From Penium margaritaceum (taxonomy: Eukaryota > Streptophyta > Zygnematophyceae > Desmidiales > Peniaceae): a DNA stretch of 31,270 nt. The stretch's first letter is position 1. Each line of letters begins with the position of its first letter. The DNA is taken from the NCBI GenBank assembly GCA_023375785.1, contig SZWC01008690.1, positions 2,506 to 33,775 on the forward strand, given 5' to 3'. This document shows, one piece after another, positions 19,422-29,129 of the stretch. The position numbers were made by a program, and so were the translations under genes. Under the pieces are notes generated by a model. That model did not search any database. It had not been told where the DNA came from and saw only the letters and a list, made by a program, of their open reading frames with translations.

Positions 19422-20058
19422 ACTCACAGGCGTAGTGCACATGTGCGGGCAGAGACACAATCAACGACCGGACTCCCCCAGGCCACGCAGAGATGCACTC
19501 GGTCAAGAACTCAGCCAATTGTCGTGCTGTCTCAACCCACACGATGCTGATGCTGCCGTCATGCAACAACGAACGCACATAGTAATACTCAACATTGATG
19601 TGCTTTGTGCGTGTGTGATGCATGCCGTCATTGTCGGCGATGGCCATGGCACTCTCATTGTCACAATGCAACGTGATGGATGTGACTGGCTAACGCAACT
19701 CGGACAACAAGCGACGCACCCACATACTCTCACACGCGCCTGAGCCAAGAGCCACGTACTCAGCCTCACCAATGCTGTGTGCAATGCACCCCTACTTACC
19801 GTTGCGCCAGGACACAACTGTGCCGCCAATCAGAAAGATCCAGCCTATGCGACTCTTATTGTCCTGACTGCCGGCCCAGTCACTGTCGGTATAGCCCACC
19901 GCAACCACAGACGGCAGACGGCAGAACATGAGACCTCGCCGAGGAGTCAAGACGACATAACGTCGTACTCGGATCGCGGCCTCGTAGTGGAGGTGACGCG
20001 GCTCCTGAGAAAACTGGGCAAGGAGGTTGACGGCGAACGCGATGTCTGGGCGCGTCAT
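19422..20058 (-). pseudogene. pol: Copia-2 RNase H and end of RT, broken
   Basis: Minus strand: TRPDIAFAVNLLAQFSQ, then RNase H with YTDSDWAGS (Asp at 19885-19887), GEAEYVAL, CDNESAM and RTKHINVEYYYV. The Asp, Glu, Asp of the active site are kept. TAG at 19794-19792 stands in NGK-GCIAHS, where copia-1 has Gln (SGKQGC). TAG at 19692-19690 follows SELR. Downstream the frame stays open across the PPT into the LTR, so the original stop is lost. A frame change at about 20055 separates it from the main RT frame. Confidence 0.88.
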
Positions 20059-21330
20059 CGTCGTAGGAACATCAGTAACCCGATGATTCGCAGGTACGTG
20101 GTCACGTCAACTGGCTCCCCCACAACAGCTGAGTCGGGACTCTTCAGCTTCACCTGGCCATTGGGCAACATGGGTGAGGATGCGCTCAGCACGAGAGGGA
20201 GGTCCTCTGCAAAGCGAGTGGGTAGAGTCTGCACGTAGGCGGCCTGGTGGATGTGCATGACGCCCTAGGAGCGATCATGCTCGAGCTCCTCCTCGACTCT
20301 GGTACATCCGAGATCCTTCATCTGGTAGGCGGCGTTGAGCAAGTCCTTGACACGCTGGATGGCAACCGTGTCTGGCGACACAATGAGGAGATCGTCAACG
20401 TAAACCAGAAAAGCGGGGAAGGTATGGCCTCACGGACTGACAAACAGTGCGGTGTCAGCGATCTTGCGCTGGAGCCTGCCCCGAAGGAGCGTGCTGCTGA
20501 TCTCCTGGTTCCAGCACCGAGGCGACTGCTTCAGGCAATAGAGGGCTTTACGCAGTCGCCATACTCTCCAAGTGTCGTTGTCGAAGCCTTGGGGCTGCAC
20601 CATGTAGAGCTCCTCTCCCTCCAGTGAGCCATGGAGAAACGCATTGCTCACGTCCATCTGATGCGACTCCCACCCATGCTGGGCGACCAGGCTGAAGAGC
20701 GCCCGGCTAGTGGAGAATCGGCCAACTGGGGCAAAGATCTGGTCGTAGTCGACCCCATGAATCTGGGCAAACCCCTTGGCTGTAAGGCGGGCCTTGTACT
20801 TGTCCAAGGACCCGTCAGGCTTCCACTTGCGTTGAAAGAACCACTTGGCGCCGATGGCCTTCCGACCTGGAGGAAGGTCGACGAGGTCGTACACGTGGTG
20901 TTGTCGGATAGCAGCGAGCTCATTGGAGCAGGCAGCGTCCCACTGTGCGGCCTTAGGAGAGGCTCGTGCCTCGCGTAGGATGGCTCGGTCCTCAGGGCGT
21001 GCTATGGAACGGACTGAGAGAGCGTGTGCATCTCGAGTCCCTAGTGGGATGCGTGTGAGTGGAGCCACAATAGTATGCCGATGCTTGTGATGAAGCATGA
21101 CATAGCCCAGTGCGGAGCCCGGGTGAAGGTCTGCAATGATGGCCGAGGTGGTCAAGCCGAGGGCCTTGGTGCCAGGATCCCCACTCACGACAGTGGGAGT
21201 GGAGGAGACACGTGGATCCACGGGGGGTTGTGGCACCACAGGGCGTGGTGTGACAGTCTTCGCGATCACCGACGGTCTGGGTTGGAGGCTGCCGCCTGGG
21301 CCACGTGTGCAGCGTGGCAGGGCAGGAGAT
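20055..21330 (-). pseudogene. pol: Copia-2 reverse transcriptase, broken
   Basis: Minus strand RVT_2: LGTKALGL linker end, ASPKAAQWDAACSNELAAI, AKWFFQRKWKPDGSLDKYKA, LTAKGFAQIHGVDY, FAPVGRFS, SHQMDVSNAFLHGSL, LKQSPRCWNQEI and YVDD at 20402-20391. It is uninterrupted from 21791 to a TGA at 20432-20430 (after ALFVSP). It then continues in the same frame past YVDD to a TAG (about 20267) after EHDRS, and on to 20055. The Trp of SPRCW is intact here, unlike in copia-1. Confidence 0.92.
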
Positions 21331-21925
21331 GGCACTGAGTCCGATGGGCCAATGGAGGCAGACAGGGTTGCTGGTTTGGAGGGGCCCGCGGATGCAACTA
21401 GGGCAGATGGCCTGAATGGGCCAGCGTACGTGAGTGGAGCTGCTGGCCTGTAATTGCCAACGGACACAACTGGAGCTGCCCGTCCGGAGTGACTAGTGGA
21501 CGCGACTGGGGCTGTCGGCCCGGAAGGACCAGCGGACACGACTGGGGCTGTTGTCCCGGAGGGACTGGCGGACACGTCTGGTGCTGCCGGCCCGGAGGGA
21601 CCAGCGGTCGCGTCAAGGAATGCCGGCTCGGAGAGACTTGCGGACACGACTGAGGCTACCGGCTCGGAGAGACTAGCGGACACGACTGGGGTCGTGGGCC
21701 CGGAGGGACTAGCAGACGCGACTGGGACTGCTGGCTTAGAGGGACCAGTAGACACGACTGGGGCTGCCGGCTCAAAGGGACTAGTGGACACAACTAGGGG
21801 CTGCCGGCTCAGAGGGACCAGTGCACGCGACTGGGGCTGCTGGCCCAGAGGGACCAGAGGACGCGACTGGGGCTGCTCGCCCGGAGGGACCAGCGGACGC
21901 GACTGGGGCTGTCACCCGGAAGTGG
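21330..21925 (-). repeat. 36-bp tandem repeat coding a 12-residue linker, copia-2
   Basis: About sixteen units of 36 bases on the minus strand encode variants of SGPAAPVVSAGP between integrase and RT. One unit (about 21783-21819) has an extra G, 37 bases, and this moves the reading frame between integrase and RT. The period equals that of the copia-1 array but the sequence differs. Confidence 0.88.
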
Positions 21926-21929
21926 CAGG

Positions 21930-22975
21930 ACGGAGGACGGACTCACTCCCCCACGCGACAGGATAGACACGGACGAGCCGGAGCGAATGACGTCGCGAGG
22001 AAACAGGTCCTTGAAGAAGAGGGCATCTCGGGACTCGACGATGAAGTGCCGGGAGGGATTCCAGAAGCGTCAGGCCTTGGACTGACGAGAGACACCGAGG
22101 AAGGTGCACGGACGTCCGCGGGGGGTGAGCTTGCCGCCCTGCTGCGGGGCGGGCAGCCACACAACGGCCACGCAGCCCCAGATGCGAGCCGGGTGGAGAT
22201 CAGCATGCTGACCGCACCAGTGCTGGTAAGGCGTGGACTGGCGGGGAAGGGGACCGTGGTGAATCCGGTTCCAGACCCAGGTCATGTAGGCCATGGATTC
22301 AAAGTAGAAGCCATCGGAGAGACCGGACACAACCCGCATGGTGCGGACGGCGTCGACCATGGTGCGGTTCCACCGTTTGGAGACACCGTTCTGGGCAGGC
22401 GTATAGGGTGCGGATGTCTCATGGTGGATGTCGCGTGAGGCAAGAAAGGTCGTGGCCTCACTGATGTACTCACCACTGTGATCGGAGCAAAAGCGGTGAA
22501 GAGAGCGGTGACACTCGCACTCTGCAAGGACAAGCCAGTCCTGGGTGGTGCGGGTGACATCGCTCTTCTGCCAAAGGCAGAAGGCCCAGCGGTAGCGAGG
22601 GTAGTTGTCAGTGAGGATGAGGATATAGCGGCCGTGCTCGCTGACGGACTCGGTGGGGAGAGGGTCCATGACGTCTGAATGGACAAGGTCAAGAGGGGCA
22701 AATGCACGGGAGGAAGACAAAGGGTACGTGGAGTGGTGCATCTTCCCTTGAGCGCAGTCAATGCACTCACTGGGGCACGGGAGGGGGAAAATCTCCGGGT
22801 CAAGGCCCTTGGCCGACTTGGTGCGGAGCAGGCTGTCTACAGCGGTAGAGTGGACGTGGCAAAGGCGGCGGTGCAAGAGACGAGTGTACAAAGGAGAAAG
22901 CGTGCTCGTGACAAACATATGGCATGTGGCGGCCGACGGGGAGGAGACGGAAGGGGAAGAGGAATGATGAGGCAC
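21930..22975 (-). pseudogene. pol: Copia-2 integrase, broken
   Basis: Minus strand: HHCC domain (LLHRRLCHVHST, CIDCAQGKMHH) complete. Core Asp in HSDVMDPLP and Asp in FCSDHSGEY are present. The third catalytic residue, Glu in family motif QNGVSER, is Lys (AQNGVSKRW), a change that should abolish catalysis. The frame is open from 22975 to a TGA at 22072-22070, which replaces the Trp of SKAWRFW. The C-terminal IVESRDALFF motif follows and then the repeat linker. Confidence 0.9.
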
Positions 22976-23510
22976 ATGCCACAGGTTGCCACGGGCGGAG
23001 CGTGTAGTACTACGAGACCAGACAGACGCAACAACACAGTGCCAACACCAAGTGAGTGCACAACGTCCATTCTCATGCGGTCAAGGGCAGTGATAGACAG
23101 GAGGCTGAGCTCGAGACCAGGGACGAAGAGGATATCAGTCAGAAAGACGTCTCCGGCAGGACCACGAGAACGAACAATGCCAACACCACGGACAGACAAC
23201 ACTTGTCCAGAGCCCGTCCAGACACCGAGACATCGCCTACAGGACCAAGCATACTGAAGGCCTCATGAGAGGCCGTCATGTGATGCGTGGCCCCGGAGTC
23301 GATGATCCAGGTGACAGCGGGGGTCGCCAGATCGCTGACGGTCACATGGCAGCAAGCAAGGGACGCGGATGCAGTGGAAGGAGGCCGGAACCGAGACTTC
23401 CAATCGTCAAGCCACGCAACGCCATCATAGGAAGGGTTAGAGGAGGCCACGTGAGATGATGAGACAGACAAGGAAACAGGACACAACCGTAGATCAGTCT
23501 CAGTCATGCA
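22840..23510 (-). pseudogene. pol: Copia-2 protease region, broken
   Basis: Minus strand: WIIDSGATHHMT with the catalytic Asp at 23300-23298, in the same frame as gag. A frameshift near 23190 moves the reading to the frame carrying GVGIVRSRGPAGDVFL and LFVPGLELSLLSI. Another shift near 22975 leads into the integrase frame. The TGA at 23141-23139 lies beyond the first shift, so it is not a stop in the ancestral frame. Confidence 0.85.
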
Positions 23511-23513
23511 AGC

Positions 23514-25139
23514 CTAGGCAGGAGAGCACGAGGTGATGCAACTCACACTTCCCTGGGGAGGAGGGCGCGTCAGGCCGAGCTGGAGCGCGATGAACTCCTC
23601 CAGCTGACGCTCACAGGAGGATGGCCTGGGAGTGTAGACCGAGTGTGGAGTGATGGCACTGGAACCCAGGTAAGGGAGGGACAGCGCCGATGAGGAGAAC
23701 GGAGGCGCCGACGGCTGCGGATAGTACGGCTGCGGCGCGGGTGTCTACGGGACTGGTGGCCCTATCCGAGTGGCGGAGCTGATGGACGAGATCGAGGTGT
23801 GAGGACCAGCGGCAGCGACGGCGGCAAAGGCGAGACGGCGCTCTCGCTGGCAAGGCATGGTGGCGATGACGCACGCCTCGTCCGTCGAGAGAGGGCACGT
23901 GTACCATCCGTGCCCTGGCTGGCCACAGTTGTGGCGGACCAAGCCACCACCGTTGGAACCGGCCGACGGCTACTGCTGTTGTAGCGGATCCTTGCCTTTC
24001 TTGTTCCGGTTCTTCTTCTTCTTCCCCGAAGACGAGGAGGTAGCTGCAGTGGGGGAAGCGACGGCCACGGAGGCGACAACAGGGGAGGCAACGGCAAGGG
24101 ATGGAAGAGCCTCCGTGCGATGGAGCTGGGACTCCAGACGAGCTTCCTCAATGCGGAGGAAGAGCTCGTATGCCCAGGGCATGAGGGTGCCCTGGGCCGC
24201 CATGGTGGAGAGGACGTCCTGGGGGTAGTGCACGAAGACGTCCGCGTACGCGCTGGTGGCGTCGCGCTTGATGGTGAGGAGCGCGGACAGAGGAGGTGGG
24301 GCAGATTTGCCGAAACGATGAAGGATGTCCTCTGCCCGCTGCCAGTAGGCAGTGACTGTCTCGGTCTCTCCCATGTGCAGGGGTTTGAACTCCCAGAGGA
24401 GACGGCTGGTCTCGGTGTCGCTGGATAGGCGATGGGGCCAGGTGAGGACGTACCATGCAGATGCAAGGTCTGGGATGGCGCCAGTGGTGAAGTCGCCGAG
24501 AATAGGCTCTAGGGCCAGGCGGGAAGCTAGAGGGGCGACTGGGACGAGGGCACGGACAGCACGACCAGCGTCATATAGCTGGTCGGCCTGGGCGACGTCA
24601 TATGGGAGGGTATAGTATGCCCACAGGCCCTCACCTTGCGTCCAGATCTCGAAGCTCAGCTCCCAGCTTTGCAACTGCTTGCTGGCCTGAAGCGTCAGCG
24701 GCGGCGTCTCAAAGTCCTTCTGCCTGCGGCCGGCGTCCAGAGTGGGGCCAAGGACGGAGGTCACTGTCTGCTGCTGGCACTGAGTCTGCTGCTGTGCCAG
24801 GTAGTGCGTGGCAGCAGGCACAACTAGGCTGGCGTGCCCTGGAGGGATGAACGATGGCGGCGCACTGGTGGCAGTCTGGGAGGGTAACAGCTGTAGCGCT
24901 GCAAGCTGTTGCGTCAAGGCAGCGAGCTATTGCTGAAGAGCAGCAAGCGGATCAGGGTTGCCACCAACGACACTAGTGGGGTACTGTTGCTGGTGTTGCT
25001 ACTACTGCTGCTGCTGGTGCAACTGCTGTTGCTGCTGCTGGTGCTGCTACTACTGTTGCTGCTGTTGCTACTGTTGCGACTGCTGCAGCTGCTGCTACTG
25101 CTGCTGCTTCTGCTGTTGCTGCTGCTGCAAGTGCTGTAG
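23514..25139 (-). pseudogene. gag: Copia-2 gag with polyglutamine N-terminus, interrupted only by TAG
   Basis: Minus strand, one frame from about 25139 to the protease. The N-terminal ~65 codons are a Gln-rich tract of CAG and CAA with about nine TAG codons among them. A conserved capsid of UBN2 type follows (QASKQLQSWELSFEIW, LLWEFKPLHMGETETVTAYW, DILHRFG; about 24720-24150), then an Ala/Val/Ser stretch, a basic run GKKKKNRNKKGK and a zinc knuckle CGQPGHGWYTC (about 23927-23895) whose first Cys is Arg. Further TAGs lie at 24929, 23972, 23747 and 23516 (first base on the minus strand). I see no TAA or TGA in this frame between 25139 and the frameshift near 23190. No ATG start is visible; a TGA at 25142-25140 closes the frame upstream. 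Confidence 0.82.
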
Positions 25140-25142
25140 TCA

Positions 25143-26464
25143 CTGCAAGAAAGGAGGGGTGGGGGTCCCCCCAGCAGAGGAGGACCCCTCCCCACCGGTG
25201 CTACCAGCCGTGGTTTGGTGTCCCTTGTTTTCTTTTTTTTTTTCTGTGTTGCTGATATCAGCAATGGCTTGGGGCGGTGGGAGTTCTACCCACCCTTTGG
25301 TTGTCTTCCCCATTCCCTTTCTCCCCTTTTTTTGTGTGTGTGTTGATGACATCAGCAGTGATGTCAGTAGTGTCGTCGACAGCGGGATGCTGACGTCAAC
25401 AACACCAGTTGCTGGGGCCGTTGTTGCTACTGCTGCTGTTGTTGTTGCTGCTGTTGCTGTTGTAGCCACTATAGCTGCTGCTGCTATTGTTGTTGCTGCT
25501 GCGGCTATGGCTGCTGCTGCTGTTGCTGTTGCTGCAACTGTAGTTGCAGTAGTAGCTTCTGCTGCTACGGGCTGCTGCAGCTGTTGTGGCTGCTACAGCC
25601 GCGTCAGAGGGAAAAATGGGGTGGGGGAAGTTTTTGCTTCTCATTTTTTTTTCTCTTTTTCGTATAGCACAACGGGCAGCTGCCCGCTGTTTGCTACAAG
25701 CAATGGGCTGCTGCCCGCTGGCAGCAGCGAGCTACTACTCGCTTGCAGCAGCGGGCTGCTACTCGCTGCTCGCTCGCTGCTGGGTACGAGCAGCAGTAGC
25801 CGCTGCTGGCTGCTGCCAGTAGCTGCTCATTGGTGCTGTTGCTGCAGTTGGCTGCTACTACGGCTCGCTGCTACGGCTTTTGCAACCCGCTGCTGCTGCT
25901 ACACGCTGCTATAGCTGCTGCGTGCTACGGCTGCTCCTCGCTGTTGTTGCGGGCTACTGTTGCGGGCTGTTGCTGCGGGCTGTTGCTGCGCGCTGCTACT
26001 GCTGCTTCTGCTGCTGCAAGCTACTACTGCGGGCTGCTACTGCTGTGGGCTGCTAGGAGCTGCTGCTTCTACTTGTTGCTACTGCTGCACGGAGCTGCTG
26101 TTGGCTGCTGATGCCACTGCTTGCTACCGTTGCCTACGGCTGCCGCTGTAGCAGGTTGCTGCTACTGCGTGCTGGTGCCAGTCACTACACGTGGGTGACG
26201 TTGCAGCATGTGTCATCGCCCGCAAGTGTCGGACGCGGCCTGCCGCTCACCTCCTAGCGTCACGCGTGGGGGTCAGTGCTGTTGAATGTTTTCGGCAGCA
26301 TTTCCCTTGGCCCAGTGGCCATGGGAAAAAATCTGACGCTGCCACCAGGCGGGTCAATGCTGCCAGAAAAAATCCGGCAGCATTTCCCCTATAGTGGTGC
26401 ATATGGGGGTCCGCCGGCGTTGTCTGGCACCTGTACGCCAGTCTTCTGCTATTGCTGTTACGCT
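25143..26464 (-). other. Copia-2 leader: CAG/CTG triplet tract
   Basis: From the PBS to the gag frame, about 1.3 kb. Positions 25400-26160 on the plus strand are CTG, TTG, CTA and GCT triplets. TGATGTCA/TGACGTCA octamers sit at 25359-25398, as in the copia-2' leader. Pyrimidine runs occur near 25228-25245 and 25640-25660. Long plus-strand frames rich in Cys, Leu, Ala are repeat products and not genes. Confidence 0.75.
26356..26384 (-). other. Leader hairpin, copia-2 copy
   Basis: AATGCTGCC (26356-26364) pairs with GGCAGCATT (26376-26384) around the 11-base loop AGAAAAAATCC, about 80 bases from the PBS. The copia-2' copy at 10566-10594 has the same loop and two compensated pair changes. A related pair of arms, GGCAGCATTTCCC (26294-26306) and a GGGAAAAAAT...GCTGCC run (26323-26343), lies next to it. 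Confidence 0.68.
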
Positions 26465-26479
26465 CTGGCTCTGATACCA
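26465..26479 (-). other. Primer binding site of copia-2
   Basis: The minus strand reads TGGTATCAGAGCCAG three bases after the LTR end TTTTCCA, complementary to initiator tRNA-Met. Confidence 0.92.
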
Positions 26480-26482
26480 AGC

Positions 26483-27333
26483 TGGAAAACCTAGACAGCA
26501 GGTTGGGGCAGCAGCGTTGTTGATGCAGCGTGCGGGCTTCCATGCTCATTGCTTAAGTCAGCTGTCCCCTCAGCCTGTTAATCTAGAGTCTAAGTCTGGA
26601 AGCTCTAGGTTTGTTACTCAGAAACGTGCGTGCCAGTGTTTTCGCCAGAAAGCAGCTGAAAACTGAAACTGACTGATTAGGAATGAAGAATGAGCGACAA
26701 TGGGAGACCCCTCCAAGTTCTAGCTCCTCCCCCACTAGTGTAGAACTTGTTACTCAGCTAACCAGCCAATCAGAAAATACTCCTAGACCTATTTTCTGGC
26801 AGGCAGGGTTTTCTCGGTGAGCCCCGCCAGACGCCTGACAGCCCAAAACCCGGGCGTCATCCGTTTTGCCTGCAAACTGGACCATACCATAATACCGACG
26901 CTGCGAACGTAGTCGTGCGGTCAGAATTACCTAGAAAAATAGCAGCAAAGAGTTATGGCTGCCCGAACCCGGGTAGTGCCTGCGATAGTCAGTGACGCCA
27001 AACAGGGCCACACAGCACGAGACATGGACCCTAGGCACAGCATGACGCTGCAGACGCAATGCCACAACCAGGAACAGAGCTGGGTGCACGGAAACAGCAT
27101 CTCCAGTGGCAGTGACCGCCAGCAGCCCAATCGCCGAGGAGGCCTGCCGATGGAGCTTAGGGCATCGCCGGAGGGAGGAGGCTCCAACGAAAGGTGCGTG
27201 GGCCTCACCGCACGTCGGCTCCACCCAGAGACACTACAGTAGCGTCAAGTATTGTCGTCAATCATCTGTACGCTGATGGACACAAGCCCGGAAGACACAA
27301 CAGAGTACAATGAGAGATGCGCGAAAACCAACA
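26483..27333 (-). repeat. Copia-2 5' LTR
   Basis: 851 bp, TGTTGGTTTTCG at 27333 to GGTTTTCCA at 26483 on the minus strand. It is a direct repeat of 18562-19411. Confidence 0.92.
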
Positions 27334-27334
27334 G

Positions 27335-27816
27335 TGCGGTACGTGGTGTCCACACCATACCTCGTACTCTGCTTTCGACGGCAGTGTCCAGTGGTAGTCA
27401 ACAACTACACAGACAATGACTGGGCGTGGAGTCGTGATGGGCGTAGTCAGACAGGCTACATGTTCCTGCTTGGTGGCACCGCTGTGTCGTGGCGCAGTGG
27501 CAAGCAGGGTTGTGTCACACGTAGCTCATCGGAGGCTGAGTATGTTGCTGTGGGGGCTTGGGCTGCTGAGGCGGTGTGGCTACACTGTCTATTTCGTGAG
27601 TTGCGTGAGTCTGTGCCTTGCATCGTTCTGTGTTGTGACAACCAGAGTGCTCTTGCCATTGCAGAGAACTCTGGTGTGTTTTGTGAACGCACGAAGCACT
27701 TTGCTGTTGAGGATCACTTTTTGCGAGATCTTGTGGAGCGACAGGTGATCTCCGTCATCTAGGTCGGCACGGACATGCAGCGGGCTGACTTCTTGACCAA
27801 GGCACTTGCGCGCTAA
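27335..27816 (+). pseudogene. pol: Copia-1 RNase H, downstream of the nested insertion
   Basis: It continues the copia-1 RT frame after the TGCGG duplication (VRYVVSTPYLVLCF). RNase H motifs: YTDNDWAWSRDGRSQTGY, GGTAVSWRSGKQGC, SSSEAEYVAV, CDNQSALAI. TAG at 27760-27762 replaces a Trp; the duplicate at 29398-29825 still has Trp there (ISVIWVDTDM). The frame ends ALAR-TAA at 27814-27816. Confidence 0.92.
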
Positions 27817-27962
27817 AGGTTCATGGTGGCCATTTGTTTCTGTGGGGCTACGCCCCTTGCCTGAGAGTGGATGAGAGTGGGGTGTGTGAGCATGGACTGT
27901 TGAGCATCCTGTTGTGTACCTGAGTCAGTTTTGCACGTGTATGGACATGCGTACCATTGGGT

Positions 27963-27972
27963 CATGGGGAAG
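27963..27972 (+). other. Copia-1 polypurine tract
   Basis: CATGGGGAAG directly before the 3' LTR; the duplicate copy at 29971-29980 reads CATGGGGGAG. The region 27817-27962 between RNase H and the PPT has no ORF. Confidence 0.85.
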
Positions 27973-28615
27973 TGTTGTGATGTGAGTAATTTCCGTCCAT
28001 TTGTATAGCTTATTGTGACCACTCGGCCGTGTCCATGCTTGTGCAGATCCGTGATGCGGGCCCAGCTGGCGTCAAAGCACTGACAATTGGTGGATCCATC
28101 CACCAGCAACTGCCAGACAACTCCCACGACGTCCCGGGTGTTTACTAGGGTGCTCTGTAGTTTTTCTGCAGACGCTAGAGTTTTCTCGGTGGACTGGCTT
28201 TCGAGCCCAATTTGCATGTTTTGCATTGTCTGTCCACCGATCGATGTTGGACTTGTGTGTGTGACCAGTCGTAGCGTCCGGCTCAAAATTCTGCATCTCT
28301 AGGTTCATACGGTGTTGTGTTTGGATGCCTGTGTACAGAGTTGCGGCCAAAATAGTGGTTTTGAGCCGGTTTTAGGACAAACTGACACTGCCGCATGCGT
28401 CACCCGCCGTGTGCCGTGGCAGGTATTCATGCTGTGTGCTTGTCAGTTGTCATTTCTCTCTGCATTACTAAGCTATTGGAGCTTATGAGACATTGCGCGT
28501 CTCCCTAGCCTGATCCTTGTTGTTTGCACCTGCTTGCTTGCTAGTGTGTCAGCTGACTGGACAGTGTTGCCACATCAGCAGCAGCAAGGTTAGGAAGCTT
28601 CTTAGAAATTTCTCA
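27973..28615 (+). repeat. Copia-1 3' LTR
   Basis: 643 bp, TGTTGTGATG to TTTCTCA, followed by the target duplication CGTTT (28616-28620). It is nearly identical to 29981-30627 and somewhat more different from the 5' LTR at 12075-12711. Confidence 0.92.
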
Positions 28616-28788
28616 CGTTTAAACCTAAAGATGTAGAATCTTGAGCTGGACACTATGGCTGGTTACACGTACAAGTTTGGCATCGATCGGTAGGCAGACA
28701 ATGCAAAACATGCAAATCGGGCTCGAGATCCAGTCCGAGAAAACTCTAGCGTGCCAAAAAAACTGCAAAGGACCCCGGCAATGACAAG
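28616..28788 (-). repeat. Antisense LTR-B piece, right half of the copia-1 target
   Basis: It starts with the duplicated CGTTT and continues the antisense LTR that was left at 12074 (AAACCTAAAGATGTAGAATC; compare 594-760). It ends at about 28788, before the LTR start is reached. A short palindrome TGACAA...TTGTCA (28782-28800) marks the junction with the next, sense-oriented LTR piece. Confidence 0.78.
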
Positions 28789-28800
28789 CTGACGTTGTCA

Positions 28801-29129
28801 TTTTTCACGTCTAGGCTCAGACGGCGTAGCATTCTTACATGTTTGCACACAGTTATAGCCAAAACACTGATTTTGGGCCGGTTTTAAGACAGTTCGTGTG
28901 CTGCCGCGTGCGACACCCGCTGTGCGCCGCAGCAGGTACTTATTCCATGGACCTGTCATTTTTCATTTCTCTCTGCGAATGCTATTGAAGCATTCTGACA
29001 CTTTGCCTTGTGCCTCCTAGCCAGACCATTGCCAATGTATGTACGACTTGTGACTGTCGTCACTGTCAGACGTGGCACAGACACCTAGTCGGCGGCTCTG
29101 TTACTAGGAAGCTTCCACGCATATTCTCA
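28801..29129 (+). repeat. 3' half of a diverged sense LTR
   Basis: It is collinear with the last ~320 bases of the copia-1 LTR (for example GGGCCGGTTTTAAGACAG, CATTTCTCTCTGC) but only moderately similar, ending ATTCTCA directly before a PBS. The first half of this LTR is absent. Confidence 0.75.

Larger units (their letters stand above)
18561..27334 (-). mobile_element. Copia-2: full-length minus-strand Ty1/copia element nested in copia-1
   Basis: About 8.8 kb with 850-bp LTRs (26483-27333 and 18562-19411), PBS, 1.3-kb leader, gag, PR, IN, repeat linker, RT, RNase H and PPT, all on the minus strand. LTR identity is about 90% by eye. The 5-bp duplication TGCGG flanks it. It is the youngest insertion in this nest, because it interrupts copia-1. 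Stops and frameshifts make it inactive, though gag and RT have long open stretches. Confidence 0.92.
12075..28615 (+). mobile_element. Copia-1: plus-strand Ty1/copia element, split by copia-2
   Basis: 5' LTR 12075-12711, PBS, leader, gag, PR, IN, linker and RT to 18560; then the nested copia-2 (18561-27334); then RNase H, PPT and 3' LTR 27973-28615. The 5-bp target duplication CGTTT flanks it. Without the insertion the element is about 7.8 kb. The order PR-IN-RT-RH is that of Ty1/copia. Many stops and several frameshifts mark it as inactive. Confidence 0.92.
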
